A DNA stretch of 64,000 bases. Source: Sphaerisporangium aureirubrum (GTDB lineage: Bacteria > Actinomycetota > Actinomycetes > Streptosporangiales > Streptosporangiaceae). The notes beneath the pieces were generated by a model that searched no databases, was not told where the DNA came from, and worked only from the letters and a program-made list of their open reading frames with translations. This document shows positions 7,672 through 15,636 of this stretch, piece after piece (within the stretch, counting starts at the first letter, position 1; every line of letters begins with the position of its first letter). The stretch lies in NCBI RefSeq assembly GCF_042658925.1, contig NZ_JBHSRF010000028.1:1-64000 (forward strand), read 5' to 3'. The position numbers and the translations under genes were made by a program.

Positions 7672-10232
7672 CAAGCCCCCCGGAGGTCCAGAGCCAAGTC
7701 GAGTGCGGGCGCGGAGTGGGTGAGGGCCCCGACGGCGAGGTAGTCGACACCGGTGGCGGCCACCTCACGCGCCACGGCCAGGGTGAGCCCGCCGCTGGAC
7801 TCCAGGCGGGCGCGCCCGCCGACCAGGCGTACGGCCCGCTTCAGGTCGTCCACGGTGAAGTTGTCCAGCAGGATCTCGTCCGCCCCCTCCGCCAGCACCG
7901 GCTCGATCTGGTCGAGCCGGTCGACTTCCACCTCGATGGGCAGGCCGGGGTAGGCCTGCCGTACCGCGCGGAACGCCTCGGCGACCCCGCCGGCCGCCAC
8001 CACGTGATTGTCCTTGATCAAGGCCGCGTCCGAAAGCGACATCCGGTGATTCACCCCTCCCCCGCACCGGACGGCGTATTTGGCGAGGATCCGCAGCCCG
8101 GCGAGGGTCTTGCGGGTGTCCCTGATCCGGGCCCCGGTGCCCGCCACGGCGCGGACCCAGCGACCGGTCTCGGTGGCGATGCCGGACAGATGGGTGAGCA
8201 GGTTGAGCACGGTGCGCTCGGCGGTGAGCAGGTCGCGCACCGGGCCGGTCACCGTCATCAGGACGTCCCCCGCGGCGACGCGTTCGCCGTCCTTGACACC
8301 GCGCTCCACGGTGAGCCGCCCGCCGGACAGCCGGACGAACGCCGCCTCGGCGACCGGCAGCCCCGCCACCACACCGTCGGCGCGGGCGACCACGTCCGCG
8401 GTCGCGCGCTGGGCGGCCGGGATGGTGGCCAGGGTCGTCACGTCGCCCTCGGGGCCGGCGTCCTCGGCGAACGCGGCGTCGATCAGCGCGACGACGGCCG
8501 CCGGGTCGAGGCCCGTGTCCGTCAGCTCGGCCTCGATCTGGTGCGGCAGCGTCGTCGCGCGCTCCTCGTCGTGGCGGCGGTAGGTCATGGTCAGCCCCTC
8601 CTCGGCCAGGGTCACGTCCAGGTGCCCGAGCCACCAGTTGTCGTCCCGCTCGGGGAAGTCCTCGCGCCAGTGCGATCCCCGCGTCTCCTCGCGGGCCGCC
8701 GCGGTGGCGACGAGCGCGGTGGCCACGGTGAGCAGGTTGGTGACCTCCCAGGCCTCGGTGCACGGCTGCACGGCCACCGGCGTCCATCTGGCGTCCAGCA
8801 GGGCCTGGCGCACCTCCCGCAGGCTCCGGCCGCCGCGCAGCACCCCGGCGCCCGCGCTCATCCGGGCCTGGACCCGGGACCGGATCCTCGGGTCGGCCAG
8901 CCCGGCCTCGCGGCCGTCGTCCACCGGCGTGCCGGGCCGCCGGTGGCGGGTGCCGGCGAGGTCGGCGGCGATGCGCTCGGCGAAGACCAGGCCCTCGAGC
9001 AGCGAGTTGGACGCCAGCCGGTTGGCGCCGTGCACGCCCGTGCAGGCCACCTCGCCGCAGGCGTACAGCCCGGGGACGCCGGTGCGCCCGCGCAGGTCGG
9101 TGCGCACGCCGCCGCTGGCGTAGTGGGCGGCGGGGGCGACGGGGATGGGCTCGCGTACGGGGTCGATGCCGTGTTCCAGGCAGATGGCGTGGATGGTGGG
9201 GAAGCGGGTGCGCCACTTCTCCTCGCCGAAGTGGCGGGCGTCCAGCAGGACGTGGTCGGCGCCGGTCTCCAGCATGCGGCGCATGATCGCCTTGGCCACC
9301 ACGTCGCGGGGGGCGAGGTCGGCGAGCTCGTGCACGCCGGTCATGAAGCGTTCACCCGCGGCGTCGACGAGGAAGGCGCCCTCGCCGCGCACCGCCTCGG
9401 AGATCAGCGGCTGCTGCCCGGTGGAGTCCTCGCCGAGCCACAGCACCGTGGGGTGGAACTGCACGAACTCCAGGTCGCTGACGACGGCCCCGGCCCGCAG
9501 CGCCAGGGCCACGCCGTCGCCGGTGGACACGACGGGGTTGGTGGTGGCCGAGTACACCTGGCCCATGCCCCCGGTGGCGAGCACCACGGCGCCCGCGCGC
9601 ACGGCGCCCACGCCGTCGTGCGCGCCCTCGCCCATCACGTGCAGGGTGACGCCGCAGGCGGCGCCGGTGGCGTCCTTGAGCAGGTCCAGCACGAGGGCGT
9701 GCTCGATCACCTCGATGCCGGGGCCGGACGCCTCGGCGGGCGCGCCCGCGCGGATCGCCTCGGCCAGGGCGCGCTGGACCTCGGCGCCGGTGGCGTCGCC
9801 GCCCGCGTGCACGATGCGGTCGCGGCGGTGGCCGCCCTCGCGGGTGAGCTGGAGGCCGCCGTCCGGCTCCCTGTCGAACCTCGCGCCGTGGTCGATCAGC
9901 CGCCGCAGCGCGCCCGGCCCCTCGGTCACCAGCATCTGGACGGCGCGCGGGTCGCACACGCCCGCGCCCGCGGTCAGCGTGTCCCGCATGTGGTCGGCCG
10001 GGGAGTCGGCGGGGTCCAGCACGGCCGCGATGCCGCCCTGCGCCCAGCGCGTGGAGCCGGCCGACAGCACGTCCTTGGTGACGACCAGCACGCGGGCACC
10101 CGGCACGAGCCGGGCGTAGCGCAGTGCGACGGTGAGGCCGGCGATGCCGGAGCCCACGACGACGAGGTCGGCGTGGACGGTCCAGCCGGGATCGGGGGCG
10201 GTGAGCCGCCGGGGGAGGGGCGGGTACGTCAT
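7671..10232 (-). CDS. nadB-nadC: Fused L-aspartate oxidase / nicotinate-nucleotide pyrophosphorylase (NadB-NadC)
   Basis: One 853-residue frame holds two consecutive NAD-synthesis enzymes. Residues 1 to about 548 are NadB: FAD-binding VVGSGIAGLTVALRYA, GSTRWAQGGIAAV, and the substrate-site run ending HGANRLASNSLLEGLVF. NadB makes iminoaspartate. From about residue 560 comes NadC (LPHQIEAELTDTGLDPAAVV, TVLNLLTHLSGIAT, RDTRKTLAGLRILAKYAVRC, HRMSLSDAALIKDNH, ESSGG), which converts quinolinate and PRPP to nicotinate mononucleotide. There is no linker beyond a few residues and no stop. An internal ATG (8586-8588) with a GAGGAGGGG ribosome-like site could also give free NadC. The middle enzyme, NadA, is not in the window. 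The gene lies between panC and coaX. Confidence 0.93.
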   Translation of the reverse strand: MTYPPLPRRLTAPDPGWTVHADLVVVGSGIAGLTVALRYARLVPGARVLVVTKDVLSAGSTRWAQGGIAAVLDPADSPADHMRDTLTAGAGVCDPRAVQMLVTEGPGALRRLIDHGARFDREPDGGLQLTREGGHRRDRIVHAGGDATGAEVQRALAEAIRAGAPAEASGPGIEVIEHALVLDLLKDATGAACGVTLHVMGEGAHDGVGAVRAGAVVLATGGMGQVYSATTNPVVSTGDGVALALRAGAVVSDLEFVQFHPTVLWLGEDSTGQQPLISEAVRGEGAFLVDAAGERFMTGVHELADLAPRDVVAKAIMRRMLETGADHVLLDARHFGEEKWRTRFPTIHAICLEHGIDPVREPIPVAPAAHYASGGVRTDLRGRTGVPGLYACGEVACTGVHGANRLASNSLLEGLVFAERIAADLAGTRHRRPGTPVDDGREAGLADPRIRSRVQARMSAGAGVLRGGRSLREVRQALLDARWTPVAVQPCTEAWEVTNLLTVATALVATAAAREETRGSHWREDFPERDDNWWLGHLDVTLAEEGLTMTYRRHDEERATTLPHQIEAELTDTGLDPAAVVALIDAAFAEDAGPEGDVTTLATIPAAQRATADVVARADGVVAGLPVAEAAFVRLSGGRLTVERGVKDGERVAAGDVLMTVTGPVRDLLTAERTVLNLLTHLSGIATETGRWVRAVAGTGARIRDTRKTLAGLRILAKYAVRCGGGVNHRMSLSDAALIKDNHVVAAGGVAEAFRAVRQAYPGLPIEVEVDRLDQIEPVLAEGADEILLDNFTVDDLKRAVRLVGGRARLESSGGLTLAVAREVAATGVDYLAVGALTHSAPALDLALDLRGA

Positions 10233-10362
10233 GGGTGGCTCCTAATTTCGTCACTATGACGATAACCGATGGCGCGCACATTCCCACGGCAAGGGGTGGG
10301 GGTTCTGGATCCGCGCTGGTCGGCGTCCCCAGACTATGCGCCGCGCACGGGTCACCGGTCCG

Positions 10363-11265
10363 TCACGGCGCCAGGGTCAGCACCACGTTGTCGATCAGGC
10401 GGGTGGCGCCCACGCGGGCGGCGACGGCCAGGACGGCCTCGCCCCGGTGGTCGTCGGCGACGGGGGCGAAGGTGGCGGGATCGGCCAGGGTCAGGTAGTC
10501 CGGCAGGAGCGGCGGGTCGGCCCGCGTCGCGGCGTCCAGCACGGCCTGCGCCGCCCGCCGCACGTCCGGCGCGCGCTCGTGCCGGGCGCCCGCGTTCAGC
10601 GCGGCGGACAGCGCCAGCGCGGTCGCCCGGTCGGCCGGGGTCAGGTAGCGGTTGCGGCTGGACAGCGCCAGGCCGTCGGGCTCGCGGACCGTCGCGCCGC
10701 CCACGATCTCCACGGGCACGTCGAGGTCGGCGACCATGCGGCGGATCATCGCCAGCTGCTGGGCGTCCTTGCGCCCGAACACGGCGGTGTCCGGCCGCAC
10801 CAGGTTGAGCAGCTTCAGCACGACGGTCAGCACGCCGTCGAAGTGGCCCGGCCGGAAGGCGCCCTCCACGATCGTGCCCATGGTCCCCGCGGACACGCCG
10901 ACCTGGCGGTCCGGGAGGTACATCTCGGCGGCGGGGGGCGCGAACACCAGCGCGACGCCCTCGGCCGCGCACACCTCCAGATCGGTCTCCAGCGTGCGCG
11001 GGTAGCGCGAGAAGTCCTCCGTGGGGCCGAACTGCAGCGGGTTGACGAAGATGCTCACCGCGACGTGCTCGGCGTGCTCGCGGGCCAGGCGGATCAGCGA
11101 GCGGTGCCCCTCGTGCAGCGCCCCCATCGTCGGCACCAGCGCCAGCGTGCCCGGCGCCACGCCCGGCCGCGGCTCGGCCTCCGCGGCGTGCCCGCCCCCG
11201 CCGACGCCCAGCGCGGCGCGGGCCGCGGTCAGCTCGGCGCGGTTCGCGGCGACGATCACGTCCAC
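10363..11265 (-). CDS. panC: Pantothenate synthetase
   Basis: This 300-residue PanC joins pantoate and beta-alanine with ATP. Visible motifs are LVPTMGALHEGHRSLIR (HIGH-type ATP site), VSIFVNPLQFGPTEDF (pantoate site), VVLKLLNLVRPDTAVFGRKD, and the LALSSRNRYLTP loop (KMSKS equivalent). The start is GTG 11263-11265, which overlaps the 3' end of the DUF2520 gene by 10 bases; a longer open frame upstream has no PanC sequence. Its partner panD (aspartate decarboxylase), adjacent to panC in mycobacteria, is absent here. nadB-nadC follows about 130 bases downstream. Confidence 0.95.
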   Translation of the reverse strand: MDVIVAANRAELTAARAALGVGGGGHAAEAEPRPGVAPGTLALVPTMGALHEGHRSLIRLAREHAEHVAVSIFVNPLQFGPTEDFSRYPRTLETDLEVCAAEGVALVFAPPAAEMYLPDRQVGVSAGTMGTIVEGAFRPGHFDGVLTVVLKLLNLVRPDTAVFGRKDAQQLAMIRRMVADLDVPVEIVGGATVREPDGLALSSRNRYLTPADRATALALSAALNAGARHERAPDVRRAAQAVLDAATRADPPLLPDYLTLADPATFAPVADDHRGEAVLAVAARVGATRLIDNVVLTLAP

Positions 11266-12146
11266 GGGTTGCCTCCCAGCGCGTCGAGGAGGCGCTCGGC
11301 GGCCTCCGGTTTGAGCAGCCCCGCGGCCAGCGCCCGGTCGGCGGTGAGCCGGGCCAGGGCCACGTAGGCGTCGGCGGCCTCCGGGGCGGTGGCCATGAGC
11401 GCGTCCACGTGCCTGCGCACGGTGCCCGCGTCGCCGCGCACCACCGGCCCGGTGAGGCCGGCGATGCCGAGGCGCAGGGCGTTGTCCAGGGCGGCGCCGA
11501 GCAGCGGGCCGAGCATGCGGCCCGGGTGCTCCACGCCGATCTTGCGCAGGATCTCCTGCGACTCGGCGATCAGGGTCACCATGTGGTTGGCGGCGCCGGC
11601 CAGCGCGGCGTGGTAGATCGCGCGGTCCTGCTCGGCGACCCAGACCGGCTCGCCGCCCATCTCGATCACCAGGGCCTCGGCCACCGGCCGCAGCGGCTCG
11701 GGCGCGGTCACCCCGAAGGAGCACCCGGCGATCTTGCGCAGGTCGTCGTCCCTGCCGGTGAAGGTCATCACCGGGTGCAGCGCGAACGGCAGGGCGCCCG
11801 CGCCGGTGGCGGGGTCGAGCACGCCGAGGCCGTACGCGCCGCTGGTGTGCACGAGCATCTTGCCCCGCAGGTCGACCCCGGCGGCGGCGAGCCCGGCGAC
11901 CAGGCCGGGCAGCACGTCGTCGGGCACGGTGAGCAGCACGAGCTCGGAGCGGGCGATGAGGTCGTCCGGCCGGTACAGGCCGACGCCGAGCCGATCCCCG
12001 GCGCGGCGGCGGGACTCGTCGGAGACCCCGGCGGCGGCCACGACCCGGTGCCCCGCCTGCGCGAGGGCCGCGCCGAGCGCGGATCCCACCCGCCCGGCGC
12101 CGAGCACCCCGATGGCCAGGCGCCCGGGGCGGTCGCTTGTCTCCAT
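11256..12146 (-). CDS. DUF2520 / Rossmann-like NAD(P)-binding oxidoreductase
   Basis: This protein of about 296 residues has an N-terminal Rossmann fold (IGVLGAGRVGSALGAALAQAG) and a C-terminal helical DUF2520 domain (AIYHAALAGAANHMVTLIAE). The architecture resembles ketopantoate reductase and P5C reductase, and the family is consistently found next to panC in actinobacteria. A role in pantoate supply is therefore often suggested but not shown here. I start it at ATG 12144-12146; GTG 12149 and more distal starts are possible, since the ribosome site is weak (GGAG at long spacing). It is divergent from the MidA-like methyltransferase. Confidence 0.85.
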   Translation of the reverse strand: METSDRPGRLAIGVLGAGRVGSALGAALAQAGHRVVAAAGVSDESRRRAGDRLGVGLYRPDDLIARSELVLLTVPDDVLPGLVAGLAAAGVDLRGKMLVHTSGAYGLGVLDPATGAGALPFALHPVMTFTGRDDDLRKIAGCSFGVTAPEPLRPVAEALVIEMGGEPVWVAEQDRAIYHAALAGAANHMVTLIAESQEILRKIGVEHPGRMLGPLLGAALDNALRLGIAGLTGPVVRGDAGTVRRHVDALMATAPEAADAYVALARLTADRALAAGLLKPEAAERLLDALGGNPWT

Positions 12147-12243
12147 CACGTCCAGGTTCTCCAGTTCGACGACGGGCCCAGTTGACCAGGGTACGGCGGC
12201 GCCTGCCGCGACCGGCGATCGGGCGTTGGTAACGTCCCGTGCC

Positions 12244-13233
12244 GTGTGGGTGACCTGGCGGGAGGCCATGGAGGGCGCGCTCTACGGCGCGCGGGGGTTC
12301 TACCTGCGGGAGCGCCCGCGCGGCCACTTCCGCACGTCGGTGAGCGCGTCGGAGGTGTTCGCCGGCGCGGTGCTGCGGCTGCTCGGCGGGGTCGACGCCG
12401 CGCTCGGCCGTCCCGCCGTCCTCGATCTGGTCGACATGGGCTCCGGGGACGGGACCCTGGTGACCCAGGTGCTGCGCGGGGCGGAGCCCGGCCTGGCCGG
12501 ACGGCTGCGGGTCACCGCGGTCGACCTGGCCGCGCCGCCGCCGGGGCTGGACGCGGCGGTCCGCTGGTCCGCCGAGGCGCCGGAGGGGATCACCGGCCTG
12601 GTGATCGCCAACGAGTGGCTGGACAACGTCCCCTTGGACGTCGCCGAGCAGACGGCGGACGGTCTCCGCCTGGTGCTGGTGGACCCCGAGACCGGCGCGG
12701 AACGGCTCGGTGATCGGCCCGGCGGGCCGGACCTGGCGTGGCTGGAGCGGTGGTGGCCGCTCCCGGCGACCGGCCTGCGCGCCGAGATCGGCCGGCCGCG
12801 GGACGAGGCGTGGGCGTCGGTCGTCGGCCGCCTCGCCGAAGGGCTCGCGGTGGCCGCCGATTATGCACACCCTGTGGATAACCGCCCGCCCTACGGCACC
12901 CTGACCGCATACCGTGACGGGTCCTGCGTGCCCGCCATACCCGACGGGTCCTGCGATATCACGGCACACGTCGCGCTGGACGCCTGCGCGGCGGCAGGCG
13001 AACGGGCCGGCGCGATATCCACAACCCTGACCACTCAGCGCGACGCCCTGCGGGCCCTCGGCGTCACCGGAGACCGTCCCTCACTCACCGTCGCGAGCGC
13101 CGATCCCGGAGGGTATCTGCGCGCCCTCGCCCGCGCGTCCAGGGAGGCCGAGCTGATCGCCCCGGGCGGCCTCGGCGGCTTCGGGTGGCTCGCCCAGGCG
13201 ACCTCCCCGGCGCTCAGCGGGTGGCCACCTTGA
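12244..13233 (+). CDS. SAM-dependent methyltransferase, MidA/NDUFAF7 (DUF185) family
   Basis: This protein of about 329 residues has the class I methyltransferase motif LVDMGSGDGTLVTQVL and the family-typical VIANEWLDNVPLDVAEQ block. The mitochondrial relative NDUFAF7 dimethylates an arginine of the complex I subunit NDUFS2 (bacterial NuoD). A NuoD paralogue sits 3.7 kb away in this window, so a similar role is possible, but that is inference. GTG 12244 has no ribosome site. A TAACGT box (12230-12235) ends 8 bases before it, so the mRNA may be leaderless; ATG 12268 is an alternative start. The 3' end overlaps the convergent P450 gene by 20 bases. Confidence 0.82.
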   Translation: MWVTWREAMEGALYGARGFYLRERPRGHFRTSVSASEVFAGAVLRLLGGVDAALGRPAVLDLVDMGSGDGTLVTQVLRGAEPGLAGRLRVTAVDLAAPPPGLDAAVRWSAEAPEGITGLVIANEWLDNVPLDVAEQTADGLRLVLVDPETGAERLGDRPGGPDLAWLERWWPLPATGLRAEIGRPRDEAWASVVGRLAEGLAVAADYAHPVDNRPPYGTLTAYRDGSCVPAIPDGSCDITAHVALDACAAAGERAGAISTTLTTQRDALRALGVTGDRPSLTVASADPGGYLRALARASREAELIAPGGLGGFGWLAQATSPALSGWPP

Positions 13234-14443
13234 GGGACTCGAGGCCCCGGATGACGTAGTTCGGCTTCCAGGACGGCTCCTCGACCAGGCGCAGCGCGGG
13301 CGCCGCCTCCAGCAGGGCCGAGAACGACTCGATCAGCTCGACCCGGGCCAGGGGGGCGCCCAGGCAGAAGTGGATGCCCGCGCCGAACGAGACGTGCGGG
13401 TTGTCCGGGCGGCCGACGTCCAGGCGGTCGGGGTCGTCGAAGACGTCCGGGTCGCGGTTGGCCGAGCCGAACAGCAACGCCACCTCCACGCCTTTGGGGA
13501 TGTCCACGCCGCCGATGGTGACGTCCTCCAGGACCCAGCGCTCGAACATCTGCAGCGGCGTGTCGTAACGCATCAGTTCCTCGACGGCCGCCGGCAGCAG
13601 GGACGGGTCGGCGCGCAACCGGTCCAGCTCGGCGGGGTTGCGGAACAGGGACCACCAGCCGTTGCCGGTGACGTTCACCGTCGCCTCGTGGCCGGCGTTG
13701 AGCAGCAGCACGCAGGTGCCGACGAGCTCGTCCTCGGTGAGCGTGTCGCCCTCGTCCGCGACCCTCGCCAGCGCGCTGATCAGGTCGTTCCCGGGGTGCC
13801 TGCGGCGGTACCCGGCCAGCTCGCGCAGGTACTCGGAGAACTCCGACGCGGCGCGCACGGCCGTGTGCTGCGCCTCCAGCGAGGGGTTCAGCTCGTACAT
13901 GCCGCAGATGTCCGCCGACCAGGGCCGCAGCAGGTGCCGGTCGGCCTCGGGGACCCCGAGCATCTCGGCGATCACGGTCACCGGCAGCGGCTCGGCGACC
14001 TCGGCGATCAGGTCGCCGCCGCCGCGCTCGACGAAGCCGTCCACCAGCTCGCGGGCGATCCGCCGCACGCTGGGGCGCAGCTCCTCCACCATGCGCGGCG
14101 TGAACGCCTTGGAGACCAGGCGGCGCAGCCGGGTGTGCACGGGCGGCTCGACGTCCAGCATCCCGGCCCTGGTCACCCGCCAGAACGGCTCCTGGAAGTC
14201 CGGCTCGGGCTCCCTGCCGAACTCCTCGTGCGTGGCGCGGTGCAGGTACGAACGGCCGAGCCGCCGGTCGCGAAGCGCCGCGTTGACGTCCCGGTGCCGG
14301 GCCACGAGCCACTGGCCGGTGGGCTCGAAGAAGCGCACCGGCTCGGTCTCGCGGAGCTCCCGGTACACGTCGTAGGGATGGGCCACGAACTCCGGATTCC
14401 ATGGATCAAAGCGCACTAAGTCATGGTAGTTGGGATTTTCCAC
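13214..14443 (-). CDS. Cytochrome P450
   Basis: This 409-residue soluble bacterial P450 has an I-helix LLLNAGHEATVNVTG with the oxygen-activating Thr, K-helix AVEELMRY (ExxR), and the heme loop FGAGIHFCLGAPLAR with the proximal Cys. These features and the length match actinobacterial CYP105/107/125-type enzymes, which take electrons from ferredoxin. The substrate cannot be told. There is no ferredoxin or reductase gene nearby. It overlaps the MidA-like gene by 20 bases at the 3' end. The start is ATG at 14441-14443. Confidence 0.93.
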   Translation of the reverse strand: MENPNYHDLVRFDPWNPEFVAHPYDVYRELRETEPVRFFEPTGQWLVARHRDVNAALRDRRLGRSYLHRATHEEFGREPEPDFQEPFWRVTRAGMLDVEPPVHTRLRRLVSKAFTPRMVEELRPSVRRIARELVDGFVERGGGDLIAEVAEPLPVTVIAEMLGVPEADRHLLRPWSADICGMYELNPSLEAQHTAVRAASEFSEYLRELAGYRRRHPGNDLISALARVADEGDTLTEDELVGTCVLLLNAGHEATVNVTGNGWWSLFRNPAELDRLRADPSLLPAAVEELMRYDTPLQMFERWVLEDVTIGGVDIPKGVEVALLFGSANRDPDVFDDPDRLDVGRPDNPHVSFGAGIHFCLGAPLARVELIESFSALLEAAPALRLVEEPSWKPNYVIRGLESLKVATR

Positions 14444-14477
14444 CCAGCGCCGGGTGGGGCTTTCGGACCCGCGGGTC

Positions 14478-15242
14478 TCAGGCCGGTGGCGCCGTACCCG
14501 GCTCGGCCTCCCCGGACGGTGCCGCCTCCGCGGCGGCGCGGGACCTGCGGCGCATCCGGATGTTCAGCAGCTCCACCCCCAGCGAGAAGGCCATCGCGAA
14601 GTAGATGTAGCCCTTCGGGATGTGCTGGTCGAAGCCCTCCGCGATGAGCATCACGCCGATCAGCACCAGGAAGGACAGGGCCAGCATCTTGATGCTCGGA
14701 TGGCTCTCCACGAAGCGGCTGATCGGGCCGGAGGCGACCAGCATGACCGCGACCGCGACGATCACCGCGGCGATCATGACGCCGATCTCGTCCACCATGC
14801 CGACCGCGGTGATCACCGAGTCCAGCGAGAACACGATGTCCAGCAGCATGATCTGCACGATCACCGACACGAAGGACGCGGCGGCGCGCCCGCCGGACTC
14901 GCCGTGGCCGCCCTCCAGGCTGTCGCTGATCTCGTAGGCGCTCTTGCCCAGCAGGAAGAGCCCGCCGAAGAGCAATATCAGGTCCCGCCCGGATATCCCG
15001 TGCCCGAACACGTCGAACAGCGGATCGGTCAGCCGCACCACCCAGGACAGCGCGAGCAGCAGCGCCAGCCGCGTGATCAACGCCAGCGCGAGCCCGAGCT
15101 TGCGCGCCCGGTCCCGCTGCTCAGGGGGCAGCTTGCCGGAGAGGATCGAGATGAACACGATGTTGTCGATCCCGAGCACGATCTCCAGCGCGACCAAGGT
15201 CAGAAACCCGATCCAGATCCCCGGGTCGGCCACCCAATCCAT
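14478..15242 (-). CDS. TerC family integral membrane protein (metal export/metalation)
   Basis: This 254-residue membrane protein has about seven hydrophobic segments. The first carries TLVALEIVLGIDNIVFISIL and a later one IMLLDIVFSLDSVITAVGM, each with the paired acidic residues typical of TerC/YkoY-type transporters. Members export manganese or help metalate exported enzymes, or belong to tellurite-resistance operons; there are no other ter genes here. ATG 15240-15242 has AGGAGG with 5-base spacing and is preferred over the GTG one codon upstream. I see no yybP-ykoY manganese riboswitch in its leader. Confidence 0.9.
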   Translation of the reverse strand: MDWVADPGIWIGFLTLVALEIVLGIDNIVFISILSGKLPPEQRDRARKLGLALALITRLALLLALSWVVRLTDPLFDVFGHGISGRDLILLFGGLFLLGKSAYEISDSLEGGHGESGGRAAASFVSVIVQIMLLDIVFSLDSVITAVGMVDEIGVMIAAVIVAVAVMLVASGPISRFVESHPSIKMLALSFLVLIGVMLIAEGFDQHIPKGYIYFAMAFSLGVELLNIRMRRRSRAAAEAAPSGEAEPGTAPPA

Positions 15243-15457
15243 CACGCCTCCTAGTACGACCGGCCACCATCACCCGGCTTGACGCGGACATTGATTGCTA
15301 AACGCACGACCAGCCCCAAGAGTTCGCCTCGGCCCCCGGCGGACGGCGACCAACGCCGAACCGTGATGATTCGCCGGAACTCCGGGCGGCGGGGCGGGGT
15401 GGCGCGCGGCACGCCGTAGGGGGGAACCGGGGTTGCGGGGACGGCGGGGGGCTCGGT

Positions 15458-15463
15458 TATAGT
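15458..15463 (+). promoter_or_regulatory. -10 box for the SAM-IV leader
   Basis: TATAGT lies 7 bases before the first base of the riboswitch. A weak TTGCGG at 15433-15438 could be the -35, though the 19-base spacing is long. Confidence 0.5.
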
Positions 15464-15470
15464 CGCCGTA

Positions 15471-15590
15471 GGTCATGAGTGCCAGCACCAAGCCCCGGCT
15501 TGCTGGCCGGCAACCCTCGCGCTCGCGGCGGGGTGCCCCGGGTGAGGACCAGGTCCGGCGCGATGGGCGCCGGGCAAGCGCGGGCTCCGG
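15471..15590 (+). promoter_or_regulatory. SAM-IV riboswitch
   Basis: The leader reads GGTCATGAGTGCCAGC, then AAGCCCCGGCTTGCTGGCCG, GCAACCCTC, GGGGTGCCCCGGGTGA and GGACC. A second half follows, ending GGGCAAGCGCGGG. These are the conserved blocks of SAM-IV, an S-adenosylmethionine-binding element of actinomycetes. The outer GGTC/GACC pairing and the pseudoknot-capable 3' element are both present. It should reduce expression of the downstream gene when SAM is plentiful. An apparent reading frame runs through it, but it is not coding. Confidence 0.87.
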
Positions 15591-15636
15591 GAGTTCAACG
15601 CCTGACCGGGGTCCCATGACCTCCAGGAGGCCGGCG

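Noticed and set aside
7716..10259. 847-residue plus-strand ORF
   Set aside because: It is the shadow of the nadB-nadC fusion, whose minus-strand frame has clear enzyme motifs throughout.
15243..15470. Possible manganese (yybP-ykoY) riboswitch ahead of TerC
   Set aside because: I looked for the conserved loops in the minus-strand leader and did not find them.
15475..15636. N-terminal extension of the desulfurase-like protein
   Set aside because: These bases form the SAM-IV riboswitch and its link to AGGAGG. The residues are Arg/Ser-rich with no homology.
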